A stretch of DNA of 64,000 bases, taken from the NCBI RefSeq assembly GCF_020991365.1, contig NZ_JAJLRA010000001.1:424142-488141 (forward strand). Reading direction: 5' to 3'. A model generated the notes under the pieces. The model saw nothing but the letters and a program-made list of their open reading frames with translations. It had not been told where the DNA came from and did no database searches. This stretch comes from Streptacidiphilus sp. ASG 303. GTDB taxonomy: Bacteria > Actinomycetota > Actinomycetes > Streptomycetales > Streptomycetaceae. Both the position numbers and the translations under genes were made by a program. Shown in pieces: positions 20,936 to 29,341 of this stretch (positions are counted from its first letter, which is position 1; each line of letters begins with the position of its first letter).

Positions 20936-23386
20936 TTGGCCGGGGCGTTGCGGTCCCCGGCCGGAAGCGGCGTCGGTGGGGGTACGAGGGTGTCTGCGGG
21001 GTCGGCCTCGGCCGGTACGGGAGCAGCTGACGGCACGGGAGCGGCTGACGGCACGGGAGCGGCTGACGGCACCGGTGCGGGGGCGCGGGACCGGGAGCGG
21101 GACCGGGCGGCGGGGGTGCGGGCGGGCCGGGGGGCCGGGGCGGAGGCGGACGGGCCGGCCCCGGTGCGGTGTGCGGGGAACCTGCCCGCGGAGACCACCA
21201 GCTTCGTCGGGCGCCGCCGCGAGCTGGGCGAGGCGGCACGGCTGCTGGGGGTCTCCCGGCTGGTGACGGTGACCGGTCCGGGCGGGGTCGGCAAGAGCCG
21301 GCTGGCGCTGCGGGCGGCCGCGGCCGTGCGGGGGCTCTTCCCCGACGGGGCGTGGCTGGTGGAGGCCTCCGGGGTGCAGGATCCCTCCCTGCTCGGGCAC
21401 GCGGTGCTGGAGGCGCTGCTGCTGGCGGACTCCACGGTCCGGCCGGCGGCGGAGGTGCTGGTGGAGCGGCTCCGCGACCGGGAGGTGCTGCTCGTGCTGG
21501 ACGGCTGCGAGCACCTGGTGGACGCCTGCGCGGAGCTGGTGGACGTGCTGCTGCGCGGGGTGCCGGGCCTGCGGGTGCTGGCCACCAGCCGCCAGGAGCT
21601 GCGGACCGGGGGCGAGCACCTGCTGGACCTGCCGCCGCTGCCGGTGCGCCCGTCCCCGGCGGGCGGCGCGGCGGGGGGACCGCCGGGGGGCGGCGGGGCG
21701 GCGGGCGGCGGGACGGGCCGCCGGGACGGCGACGCGGTCGCGCTCTTCGCCGACCGGGCCGCGGCGGTGGCGGGCGGCTTCCGCCTGACCCCGGAGAACG
21801 AGGCCGCCGTGGCGGCGGTATGCCGCCGGGTGGACGGCATCCCGCTGGCGGTGGAGCTGGCCGCCGGGCGGCTGCGCACCCTCTCGCTGGAGCAGGTGGC
21901 CGAGCGGCTGGACGACCGCTTCCGCCTGCTCACCGGCGGGGCCCGCACCGCGCTGCCGCGCCACCGCACCCTGCGGACGGCCGTCGGCTGGAGCCACGAG
22001 CTGTGCACCCCGCAGGAACGGTTGCTCTGGGCCCGCCTCGCCGTCTTCGCCGACGGCTTCGACCTGGACGCCGCCGAGTACGTCTGCCCCGGCGGCGGCA
22101 TCGCGGCGGAGGACGTCCTGGAGCTGCTGGGCGAGCTGGTCGCCAAGTCGGTGGTGGTCCGGGAGGCGTCCGACGGCGTCGCGGGCGGGGCCCGCTACCG
22201 GATGCTGGACACGCTGCGCGAGTACGGCGCCGGATGGCTGCGGTCGCTGGGCGAGGAGGGCGTGATCCGCCGCCGGCACCGCGACTGGTACCTGGGGCTG
22301 GCGACCTGGGGCGAGGTGGAGTGGTTCTCCGCCCGGCAGGCCGAGACCGGCGAGCGCACCCGCCTGGCCCACCCCAACCTCCGGGCGGCGCTGGACTTCT
22401 GCCTCACCCAGCCGGGCGAGGAGCAGGTCGCGCTGCACCTGGCCGCGACGCTCTGGTTCTACTGGGTGGGCTGCGGGCACCTGGGCGAGGGCCGGGTGTG
22501 GCTGGACCGGGCGCTGGCGACGGCTCCGGGGGCGACGGCGGCCCGCGCCAAGGCGCTCTGGGTGACCGGCTACATGGCGACCCTCCAGGGCGACCTGGAG
22601 CGGGCCCGGCCGATGCTGGAGGAGTGCCGGCGGCAGGCGCTGGACACGGGGGACGACCTGGCGCTCGCCTACGCGGTGCACCGGCAGGGCTGTGCGGCGC
22701 TCGTCGGCGACGACCCGGCCCGCGCCGCCGAGCTCTTCGAGGAGGCGCTGTGGCACTACGAGAAGCTCGGCGAACTCAACAGCAACGTGCTGATGGCGAT
22801 GTTCGAGCTGGGGGTGGCCGCCCTCTTCCTGGGCGAGACGGACACCGCCGGGCACTGGCTGGAGCGGCTGCGGGAGGTGTGCGAGGAGTTCGGGGAGCAG
22901 TGGGCCTACGCCTACTGCCTCTACGGGACGGCGTACGCGGCGTGGCTGGCCGGCGACGTGCGCACGGCGCGGCGGGAGGCGCGGGAGTGCGTGCGCCTCA
23001 ACCACCTCTTCCGCGACCTGGTCGGCACGGTGCTCGGCCTGGAGCTGCTGGCGCTGCTGGCGACGGAGCCGGGCGCCGACGGGTCCCCCGGCGACCTGCG
23101 GGAGGCGAGGGTGCTGCAGGGGGCCGCGCACCGGATCTGGCAGGCGGTGGGCATCCCGCTGTTCGGCTCGCACCACTTCCGGGCGCCGCACGACGAGTGC
23201 GCGGCCCGCGCACGGGCGGGCCTGTCCAGGCCGGTGTCGGCGGAGGCCTTCCGGGAGGGCACCGGGCTGGACCTGGACGCGGCCGTCGCCCGGGCCCTGG
23301 ACGGGCCCGGCCCCCGCGGCGCAGTGCGCCGCGGGGGCCGGGGTCCGCGTACACCGGGCGGCCTGCCCGCGCGTGGGCGCGGGTAG
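20936..23386 (+). CDS. STAND-type NB-ARC ATPase with TPR-like C-terminus
   Basis: A large (up to 816 aa) signalling ATPase of the AfsR/NB-ARC kind. Residues 1-80 are Ala/Gly/Thr-rich and contain a perfect GTGAAD-type repeat. The conserved part opens with AGNLPAETTSFVGRRREL, then Walker A GPGGVGKS (114-121), Walker B EVLLVLDGCEHL, the DGIPLAVELAAGRL (GLPL-like) motif and winged-helix region, and finally TPR-like helices (DLERARPMLEECRRQAL, AAELFEEALWHYEKLGELN). Neither an N-terminal SARP nor a C-terminal LuxR DNA-binding domain is present, so it probably works through a partner. The start is uncertain: TTG 20936 gives the longest frame, GTG 20990 is possible. The last codons run through a hairpin (23308-23340). 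Confidence 0.82.
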   Translation: MAGALRSPAGSGVGGGTRVSAGSASAGTGAADGTGAADGTGAADGTGAGARDRERDRAAGVRAGRGAGAEADGPAPVRCAGNLPAETTSFVGRRRELGEAARLLGVSRLVTVTGPGGVGKSRLALRAAAAVRGLFPDGAWLVEASGVQDPSLLGHAVLEALLLADSTVRPAAEVLVERLRDREVLLVLDGCEHLVDACAELVDVLLRGVPGLRVLATSRQELRTGGEHLLDLPPLPVRPSPAGGAAGGPPGGGGAAGGGTGRRDGDAVALFADRAAAVAGGFRLTPENEAAVAAVCRRVDGIPLAVELAAGRLRTLSLEQVAERLDDRFRLLTGGARTALPRHRTLRTAVGWSHELCTPQERLLWARLAVFADGFDLDAAEYVCPGGGIAAEDVLELLGELVAKSVVVREASDGVAGGARYRMLDTLREYGAGWLRSLGEEGVIRRRHRDWYLGLATWGEVEWFSARQAETGERTRLAHPNLRAALDFCLTQPGEEQVALHLAATLWFYWVGCGHLGEGRVWLDRALATAPGATAARAKALWVTGYMATLQGDLERARPMLEECRRQALDTGDDLALAYAVHRQGCAALVGDDPARAAELFEEALWHYEKLGELNSNVLMAMFELGVAALFLGETDTAGHWLERLREVCEEFGEQWAYAYCLYGTAYAAWLAGDVRTARREARECVRLNHLFRDLVGTVLGLELLALLATEPGADGSPGDLREARVLQGAAHRIWQAVGIPLFGSHHFRAPHDECAARARAGLSRPVSAEAFREGTGLDLDAAVARALDGPGPRGAVRRGGRGPRTPGGLPARGRG
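21019..21072. repeat. Three 18-bp tandem repeats in the STAND gene
   Basis: Copies at 21019-21036, 21037-21054 and 21055-21072 (GGGAGCGGCTGACGGCAC; first copy has one A for G). They encode GAADGT repeats near the N-terminus. Confidence 0.93.
23308..23340. terminator. Terminator-like hairpin inside the 3' end of the STAND gene
   Basis: Perfect 16-bp inverted repeat (23308-23323 and 23325-23340) centred on one base. It ends about 46 bases before the TAG of the STAND gene, and lies 57 bases downstream of rpsD, which converges on it. It could terminate both genes. Confidence 0.75.
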
Positions 23387-23396
23387 GGCCCGCGGG

Positions 23397-24008
23397 TCAG
23401 CGGGAGTAGTACTCGACGACCAGCTGCTCGTCGCAGATCACGGGGATCTCCTTGCGCTGCGGGTCGCGGTCCAGGCGGAAGGCCAGGGCCTTGAGGTTGA
23501 CCTCGAGGTACTTCGGGGTCTGGCCCTCGCCGGCGTAGCCGCCCTCACGGGCCACCTGGAAGGGGTGCTTCTCCTTGCTGCGGTCACGCACGGTGACGAC
23601 GTAGCCCGGCTTCATCTGGAACGAGGGCTTGTTGACCTTGCGGCCGTTGACCTCGATGTGGCCGTGGACGACCATCTGACGGGCCTGGTAGATCGTCCGG
23701 GCGATGCCGGAGCGCAGCACCAGGGCGTCCAGACGGCGCTCGAGCTCGATGATCAGCGCCTCACCGGTCTTGCCGCCGGCCTTGCGGGCGCGGTCGAAGG
23801 CACGGGAGAGCTGGGTCTCGCTGAGGTCGTACTGGGCGCGGAGGCGCTGCTTCTCGAGCAGGCGGACCTTGTAGTCGCTGCTCTGCTTGCGCCCACGGCC
23901 GTGCTGACCCGGCGGGTAGGGGCGGGCCTCGAAGTACTTGACGGACTTCGGGGTCAGCGGGATACCCAGCGCGCGGGACAGACGCACCTTGGGACGGGAC
24001 TGGTTCAC
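23397..24008 (-). CDS. rpsD: 30S ribosomal protein S4
   Basis: Primary 16S rRNA-binding protein (203 aa), an assembly initiator of the 30S subunit. Typical actinobacterial S4: [25 protein letters not shown]-like [14 protein letters not shown], then the S4 RNA-binding domain [20 protein letters not shown] and [14 protein letters not shown], ending [16 protein letters not shown]. No zinc cysteines. The GTG at 24006-24008 gives the family N-terminus. Monocistronic, with a long structured leader; S4 represses its own synthesis in other bacteria. Confidence 0.98.
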   Translation of the reverse strand: MNQSRPKVRLSRALGIPLTPKSVKYFEARPYPPGQHGRGRKQSSDYKVRLLEKQRLRAQYDLSETQLSRAFDRARKAGGKTGEALIIELERRLDALVLRSGIARTIYQARQMVVHGHIEVNGRKVNKPSFQMKPGYVVTVRDRSKEKHPFQVAREGGYAGEGQTPKYLEVNLKALAFRLDRDPQRKEIPVICDEQLVVEYYSR

Positions 24009-24016
24009 TGTGAACC
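24002..24016. promoter_or_regulatory. Palindrome over the rpsD start codon
   Basis: GGTTCAC-T-GTGAACC, a perfect 7+7 palindrome. As RNA it can form a 5-bp stem GGUUC/GAACC with the first bases of the GUG start in the loop. Candidate for translational control; function not shown. Confidence 0.5.
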
Positions 24017-24151
24017 GAACCTCTCTGTTGTGTGCATGGCTCACCACTGTTGAAGGAGGTCGCCTGCCGCGGTCCGGGAAAACCCGTCCCCGCCGTGGCG
24101 GAGGGGGCCAGCCGCTTCCCGGTCCGGAGCCCGCACCGGTGCGCACGAGAG

Positions 24152-24175
24152 GCCCACCGCCGGAAGGCGGTGGGC
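24152..24175. promoter_or_regulatory. Strong hairpin in the rpsD leader (proximal)
   Basis: Perfect 10-bp stem GCCCACCGCC/GGCGGTGGGC with a 4-base loop, about 145-165 bases upstream of rpsD. It could be an attenuator or a structural part of the leader. Confidence 0.65.
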
Positions 24176-24210
24176 TGCCCGCGGCACGGTACGTGCGCGA
24201 CGCTCCTGGA

Positions 24211-24236
24211 GGAGCCGCACCGGGGTGCGGCGCTCC
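24211..24236. promoter_or_regulatory. Strong hairpin in the rpsD leader (distal)
   Basis: GGAGCCGCACC and GGTGCGGCGCTCC arms around two G, so an 8-bp perfect core extended with one bulge. It forms the second structured element between the possible -10 (24318-24323) and rpsD. Confidence 0.55.
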
Positions 24237-24317
24237 GACCGACGCTCCGCTGGTGATGCCGGCCGGCGGTCCGGTCTCCCGGATGACGGCCGTGCACGGG
24301 GCGTGGTGCTTCCGGCC

Positions 24318-24323
24318 ATTGTA
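24318..24323 (-). promoter_or_regulatory. Possible rpsD -10 element (TACAAT)
   Basis: TACAAT on the minus strand, a good -10, with no clear -35. If used, the rpsD message would have a leader of about 300 bases. Confidence 0.45.
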
Positions 24324-24434
24324 CGGGGTGCCGGGGAGTGCCCGTCCCACCGGCGGCCCGGAGCGGGGCCCGCCGCGGGGGGCGGGGCCGGGGGATGCGC
24401 TTCGTCCACTGACCGTCTCCCATGGTCGGCATGT

Positions 24435-24457
24435 ACACTCCAGATCTGCCGGAGTGT
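24435..24457. promoter_or_regulatory. Inverted repeat upstream of the MFS gene, possible operator
   Basis: ACACTCC at 24435-24441 and GGAGTGT at 24451-24457, a perfect 7-bp inverted repeat with a 9-base spacer that begins AGATCT. It ends 18 bases before the ATG, where a repressor would block transcription. No local regulator gene of the TetR or MarR type is present. Confidence 0.55.
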
Positions 24458-24475
24458 GCGACGGGGGTACGAGGC

Positions 24476-25804
24476 ATGTCCGAAGAGGTGAGCCGGTCCA
24501 CCGCAGTCCGCAGCCGCGGGCCCGCCGTCCGGGACGCCGCGGCTGTGCGCCGCCGCGACTTCCGCCTGCTGTGGGGCGGCGAGGCCGTCAGCGGCCTGGG
24601 CACCGGGATCAGCGGGGTCGCGATCGCCCTCACCGCCGTCACCGCCCTGCACGCCTCGACCTTCATGGTCGCCCTGATCAGGGCGGCGAGCTGGCTCCCC
24701 TGGCTGCTGATCGGGCTCCCCGCCGGCGTGTGGATCGACCGGCTGCAGCGGCGCCGGGTGATGCTGGCCTGCGACGCCGCCTCCCTGCTGCTGCTCGCCA
24801 GCGTGCCCGTGGCGGCCGCCTCCGGGGTGCTGGGCGTCCCGCAGCTGGTGGCGGTGGCGCTCGGCGTCGGCGCGTCCTCCGTCTTCTTCACCGCCGCGTA
24901 CCAGGCGTACCTGCCGACCCTGGTCGCCAAGGAGGACCTGGGCGGCGCCAACGCGAAGCTGCAGACCACCCAGCAGGTGACCGGCGTGGCCGGCCCCGGA
25001 ACCGGAGGCCTGATCGCGCAGGCGGCCGGGGCGGTGGCCGGCGTCCTCGCGGACGCGGCCAGCTTCGCGGTGTCGGCGGCGTGCCTGCTGCGGATCCGGA
25101 CCGCCGAGCCGCAGCCCACGGGGGAGCGCTCCCGGCGGGACCTGCGGGCCGAGGTCGCCGAGGGCGTCCGCTTCGTGGTCCACGACCCCTACCTGCGGGT
25201 GCTCACGGTGGCGGGCGCACTGGACAACCTCACCTGGACCTCCTCGGCCGCCCTGTACGTGGTCTACCTCGTCCGCGACCTGCACGCCCCGACGGGCGCG
25301 GTGGGCTTCATGACCGCCGCGGACAGCGTCGGCGGCGTCGTCGGCGGACTGCTGGCCGTCCGGATCGCCCGCCGCTTCGGGACCGCGCGCGGCATGCTGC
25401 TGGCGGCCCTGGGGACCGCGCCGTTCACGCTGCTCATCCCGCTGGCGGGGCCCGGTCCCCGGCTGCTGCTCTTCGCCCTGGGGCTCATGGTGGCGGGGGC
25501 CGGACTGACCGTCTGCAACGTCCTCTCCGGGGGCTTCCGCCAGGCGTACGTCCCGCAGCGGATCCTCGGACGGGTCTACGCCAGCTCCCGGGTCCTGCAG
25601 TTCGGGGTCATCCCCGTGGCGGCGCTGCTCGGCGGCGCCCTCGGCACCGTGCTGGGCGTCCGGGAGGCCCTGTGGATCACCCTGGGCGCCGGGGTGCTCC
25701 TCAAGGGCGTGCGGCTGCTCGGGCCCGTCCGCACGCACCGCGACCTGCCGACCGCGCCGCCCGCAGCCACCGTGCGGGCGGCACAGGCGGCGGCGGGCGC
25801 CTGA
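24476..25804 (+). CDS. MFS transporter
   Basis: A 442-residue major facilitator superfamily exporter of the MFS_3/enterobactin-exporter-like kind, likely with about 12 membrane helices. After a basic cytosolic N-terminus ([23 protein letters not shown]) come helices such as [24 protein letters not shown], which holds the A-loop GxxxDRxxRR signature, and [27 protein letters not shown]; the second half starts at [13 protein letters not shown]. Substrate unknown. The ATG at 24476 is chosen; an in-frame ATG at 24422 would put the palindrome at 24435-24457 inside the gene. Convergent with rarA. Confidence 0.9.
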   Translation: MSEEVSRSTAVRSRGPAVRDAAAVRRRDFRLLWGGEAVSGLGTGISGVAIALTAVTALHASTFMVALIRAASWLPWLLIGLPAGVWIDRLQRRRVMLACDAASLLLLASVPVAAASGVLGVPQLVAVALGVGASSVFFTAAYQAYLPTLVAKEDLGGANAKLQTTQQVTGVAGPGTGGLIAQAAGAVAGVLADAASFAVSAACLLRIRTAEPQPTGERSRRDLRAEVAEGVRFVVHDPYLRVLTVAGALDNLTWTSSAALYVVYLVRDLHAPTGAVGFMTAADSVGGVVGGLLAVRIARRFGTARGMLLAALGTAPFTLLIPLAGPGPRLLLFALGLMVAGAGLTVCNVLSGGFRQAYVPQRILGRVYASSRVLQFGVIPVAALLGGALGTVLGVREALWITLGAGVLLKGVRLLGPVRTHRDLPTAPPAATVRAAQAAAGA

Positions 25805-25868
25805 CGGCACGGCGGACCGGTCCGGCCGCGGACCCGCCGCGGGGCCCGGGGCGCCGGCCGCCGGGGCG

Positions 25869-27215
25869 TCACTCCCCGGACAGCTTGCCCCGCACCCGCT
25901 CCGCGACCTCCGCATAGCGCGCCTCCGCGCCGTAGCGGGTGGGCCGGTAGTAGCGGCGGCCGTGCACCGCGTCCGGCGCGTACTGCTGGGCCGCGATCCC
26001 GCCCGGCAGGTCGTGCGGGTACCGGTACCCCTGGCCGTGGCCGAGCGTGCGGGCCCCCGCGTAGTGGGCGTCGCGCAGGTGCGGCGGGACGGGCCCGGCG
26101 AGCCCCTTGCGGACGTCCTCCAGCGCGGCGTCGATCGCCAGGTAGGCCGCGTTGGACTTGGGCGCCAGGGCCAGGGCGATCACGGCCTGGGAGAGGGTGA
26201 TCCGGGCCTCGGGGAATCCGATCAGCTGCACCGCCTGGGCGGCGGCCACCGCCGTCTGCAGCGCGGTGGGGTCGGCGAGGCCGATGTCCTCGCTGGCGGA
26301 GATCATCAGCCGCCGGGCGATGAACCGGGGGTCCTCCCCCGCCTCGACCATCCGGGCCAGGTAGTGCAGCGCCGCGTCCACGTCGCTGCCGCGGATGGAC
26401 TTGATGAGGGCGCTGGCCACGTCGTAGTGCTGGTCGCCGGCCTTGTCGTAGCGGACCGCCGCCCGGTTCACCGCGGCCTCGGTGACGGCCAGGGTGATCT
26501 CGTCCTCCTCGCGGGCCAGGGCCGCGCCGGCCGCCGCCTCCAGGGTGGTGAGCGCCCGGCGGGCGTCGCCGCCCGCCAGCCGCACCAGGTGCTGCTCGGC
26601 GTCCTCCGCGAGGGTCAGGGCGCCGCCCAGGCCCCGCTCGTCGGCGACGGCCCGGCGCAGCAGCGCGCGGACGTCGTCCTCGGTGAGCGACTCCAGGGTG
26701 AGCAGCAGCGAGCGGGAGAGCAGCGGGGAGATCACCGAGAAGGAGGGGTTCTCGGTGGTGGCGGCGACGAGGGTGACCCAGCGGTTCTCCACCGCCGGGA
26801 GCAGGGAGTCCTGCTGGGCCTTGGAGAAGCGGTGGATCTCGTCGAGGAAGAGCACCGTCTCCCGGCCCGAGGCGCCGACCTCGCGGCGGGCGCCGTCGAT
26901 GACGGCGCGGACCTCCTTCACCCCCGCGGTGATCGCGGACAGCTCCACGAAGCGGCGCTCGGTGGCCCGGCTGATCACGTGGGCGAGGGTGGTCTTGCCG
27001 GTGCCGGGCGGCCCCCACAGGATGACCGAGGAGGTGGCGGCGGGGCCGCGGGCGGAGGCGACCAGGCGCCGCAGCGGGGACCCGTCGCCGAGCAGGTGGC
27101 GCTGCCCGGCGACCTCGTCCAGGGTGCGCGGGCGCATCCGGACGGCCAGCGGCTCGCGGCCGGGCTCCCGGGCCCGGCGTTCCTCGGCGGCGGCGGTGAA
27201 GAGGTCGGCTTCCAC
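25869..27215 (-). CDS. rarA: Replication-associated recombination protein A (AAA+ ATPase)
   Basis: RarA/MgsA (448 aa), a clamp-loader-like AAA+ ATPase acting at stalled replication forks. Seen: [18 protein letters not shown], Walker [12 protein letters not shown], Walker [18 protein letters not shown], sensor 1 [10 protein letters not shown], and the C-terminal tetramerisation region [17 protein letters not shown]...[22 protein letters not shown] start at 27213-27215 ([13 protein letters not shown]); the frame is open further upstream through G-rich repeats but is not conserved in character there. Confidence 0.95.
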   Translation of the reverse strand: MEADLFTAAAEERRAREPGREPLAVRMRPRTLDEVAGQRHLLGDGSPLRRLVASARGPAATSSVILWGPPGTGKTTLAHVISRATERRFVELSAITAGVKEVRAVIDGARREVGASGRETVLFLDEIHRFSKAQQDSLLPAVENRWVTLVAATTENPSFSVISPLLSRSLLLTLESLTEDDVRALLRRAVADERGLGGALTLAEDAEQHLVRLAGGDARRALTTLEAAAGAALAREEDEITLAVTEAAVNRAAVRYDKAGDQHYDVASALIKSIRGSDVDAALHYLARMVEAGEDPRFIARRLMISASEDIGLADPTALQTAVAAAQAVQLIGFPEARITLSQAVIALALAPKSNAAYLAIDAALEDVRKGLAGPVPPHLRDAHYAGARTLGHGQGYRYPHDLPGGIAAQQYAPDAVHGRRYYRPTRYGAEARYAEVAERVRGKLSGE

Positions 27216-27288
27216 CCGTGCAGCGTATGCCAGGGCGCGGACACCCCGGGCGCCCCGGACCCGCGGCGCCCCGGCGGCGCGGGGTGCG

Positions 27289-27356
27289 CCGGGGAGCGGG
27301 GTGGGCCGGGGAGCGGGGTGGGCCGGGGAGCGGGGCGGGCCGGGGAGCGGGGCGGG
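27289..27356. repeat. Four 17-bp G-rich tandem repeats upstream of rarA
   Basis: CCGGGGAGCGGGGTGGG at 27289-27305 and 27306-27322, then the T-to-C variant at 27323-27339 and 27340-27356. Each unit has three G-runs on the plus strand, so G-quadruplex formation is plausible. Confidence 0.93.
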
Positions 27357-27383
27357 CCCGGGCGGCGGGGCCGCGACGCACCG

Positions 27384-27420
27384 GGGCGGCGCACGGACCC
27401 TTCCTGTCCGTGCGCCGCCC
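27384..27420. terminator. Terminator after the secreted-repeat lipoprotein
   Basis: Perfect 15-bp stem (27384-27398 and 27406-27420) with a 7-base loop, 56 bases beyond the lipoprotein stop. Confidence 0.9.
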
Positions 27421-27475
27421 TCCCCTTCCCCGCACCGGCGGGCCGCTGCCAGGCGCCGCCGGTTCCCCTGCGGGT

Positions 27476-28492
27476 CTACTTGGCCAGCTTGCCCTGGGGC
27501 GTGACGGCGAACCAGGTGCCGCCGACGCCCTGGCCGGAGGCCTGGCCGGGCTTGGTGTCCTTGCTGTAGGTGTAGACGGGCCAGCAGTTGATGGCGAGCT
27601 GCCAGGTGCCGTCGGGCCGGTGGATGTTGGTGATCAGCTTCCGGTCGATGCCGAGCGCCTTGGCGGCCTCCTCCTGCTGCTTCAGGTCGAGGGGCCTGGC
27701 CGGCGGCCAGACCTTGGCGCACTGGCCGACGCAGGAGATCTTCATGGGCCAGGCGACGTCCTTGGTGAAGCGGTAGAGCACCATGCCCTTGCCGTCGACC
27801 AGGATCTTGCCGAGCTGCGGGTCCTCGACGCTGGAGAGCGCCGGCCACGCGGTGCTGCTGCCCGAGTCGCCGTACGAGCCGCCGCCGCTGCCGGAGCCGC
27901 CGTACGCGCCGCCGCCCGCCGGTGCGGCGCCGCCGGCCTGGCCGGCCTTCTTGCCGTTCGGCTGGACGGCCCACCAGACCTGGTTGACGCCCTGTCCGTT
28001 GGTCTGGCCGGCCGCCGAGTCGGCCGCGTAGAGGTACATCGGCCAGCCGGCCACGGTCAGCTGCTTGGAGCCGTCGGCGCGGGTCACCTCGCCCAGCTGG
28101 CTCGGGTCGGCGACCTTGGCGCCGTCCTTGGCGGACGCCGGGACCGGGGGCCACGCCTGGGCGCAGGCGTCGTTGCAGTTGGACTTCGCCGGGTTGGCGG
28201 TGTCCTTGTCGAAGCGGTACATGGTCCGGCCCTGGCCGTCGACCAGGATCTCGCCGAGCTTCGCGTCCTTGGCGGTGCCGATGCCCCCCGCGGCTCCGGC
28301 GGCGGCCGGGGCGGCCTGGGGCGCGGACGAGGAGCCGCCGTAGGCCGCGGAGTTCCCGTAGGCGTCGCCGGCGGCCGCCGCGGGCTGCACGGTGGTGGTG
28401 CCGGCAGACTGCTGGGAAGATCCGCAGGCGCCTGCAAGCAGGACCACGGCCGCAGCCCCCACAGCGGCTCCCGCCCTTGTCGCCTTCTTCAT
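27476..28492 (-). CDS. Lipoprotein with two secreted-repeat domains
   Basis: A 338-residue predicted lipoprotein: basic start [12 protein letters not shown], hydrophobic stretch, and a lipobox LAGAC with Cys23. After a Ser/Gly/Ala linker come two copies of the roughly 95-residue 'secreted repeat' domain (Pfam Lipoprotein_15 type): copy 1 [56 protein letters not shown]; copy 2 [51 protein letters not shown]. Each copy has a paired Cys (CNDAC, CVGQC). Function is not established; such proteins sit on the outer membrane face. Own ribosome site GAGGAG eight bases before the ATG, and own terminator. Confidence 0.9.
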   Translation of the reverse strand: MKKATRAGAAVGAAAVVLLAGACGSSQQSAGTTTVQPAAAAGDAYGNSAAYGGSSSAPQAAPAAAGAAGGIGTAKDAKLGEILVDGQGRTMYRFDKDTANPAKSNCNDACAQAWPPVPASAKDGAKVADPSQLGEVTRADGSKQLTVAGWPMYLYAADSAAGQTNGQGVNQVWWAVQPNGKKAGQAGGAAPAGGGAYGGSGSGGGSYGDSGSSTAWPALSSVEDPQLGKILVDGKGMVLYRFTKDVAWPMKISCVGQCAKVWPPARPLDLKQQEEAAKALGIDRKLITNIHRPDGTWQLAINCWPVYTYSKDTKPGQASGQGVGGTWFAVTPQGKLAK

Positions 28493-28725
28493 CTGCGCAC
28501 TCCTCGGTCCGGTCTGCTGTGGCGCGGTAGCGCCGCCGTCGAGGAGGATTACGGGGCCGGACGGTGGACGGTTCAAACCTGCGGGAAGAAAATCCCGGGG
28601 GCCGCCGGAGGGCGGCCGCACCGGGCCCCGGGCCGGGGCGGACGGGCCCGGGCGGATCGGGTCCGCCCGGATCGGGTCCTTTGGGATCGGACGGGGCCGG
28701 ACCGGACGGGGCCGGCCGGGGCCGG

Positions 28726-29247
28726 TCAGACCTGGGCGAAGGGCGGCGGGTAGACCGCGACGCCGCGCGGCGCCCCGTCGTGGGCCGCCAGCGGCAGCGC
28801 CTGGAAGTGGGCGGCGGCCCCGTCGAACGGGCCGTCGACGCCGTGGTCGGCGGCGGGTGCGAAGCCGAACCGGCCGTACCAGCGCGGGTCGCCCAGCACC
28901 ACCACCAGCCGCTCCCCGGCGGCCTCGGCGGCCTCCAGGGCGGAGCGGACCACGAAGGTCCCGACCCCGCGGCGCTGCCACTCCGGGGCGACCCCCACCG
29001 GGGCGAGGGCCAGCGCGTCGCCGCCGCCGACGTCGAGCCGGGTGAGGAGCGCGTGGGCGATCACCAGGCCGCGGTGGTCCACCGCGACCCAGGACAGGCC
29101 GGGCAGCCACACCGGGTCCTTGCGCAGCGTGTCGACCAGGTCGGCCTCCGCGGGACTCGGGAAGGCCGCCATGTGCACGCGGCGCACCGCCGGTGCGTCG
29201 CCGGGCTCCTCGGGTCTCGCCCGGACCACTCCGGTGCGCTCGATCAT
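28726..29247 (-). CDS. GNAT family N-acetyltransferase
   Basis: A 173-residue acetyltransferase. The acetyl-CoA binding motif A is [19 protein letters not shown], followed by [30 protein letters not shown], which is typical of GNATs of the predicted YhbS group. Substrate unknown. ATG at 29245-29247 with GGGAG upstream. It stands alone between aspS and the lipoprotein gene; about 230 bases of GC-rich, repeat-like DNA follow. Confidence 0.9.
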   Translation of the reverse strand: MIERTGVVRARPEEPGDAPAVRRVHMAAFPSPAEADLVDTLRKDPVWLPGLSWVAVDHRGLVIAHALLTRLDVGGGDALALAPVGVAPEWQRRGVGTFVVRSALEAAEAAGERLVVVLGDPRWYGRFGFAPAADHGVDGPFDGAAAHFQALPLAAHDGAPRGVAVYPPPFAQV

Positions 29248-29341
29248 CGCCTGCTCCCTCCGTGCTCCACACCGTTGTGAACGGGCCCCGGCGGCCGCCA
29301 GGTACGCGGCCGCCGGGGCCCGGAAGGTCCTGCCGCCCGGA

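Noticed and set aside
20936-25804. Natural-product cluster (STAND regulator plus MFS exporter)
   Set aside because: No biosynthetic enzyme is nearby, and rpsD lies between the two genes.
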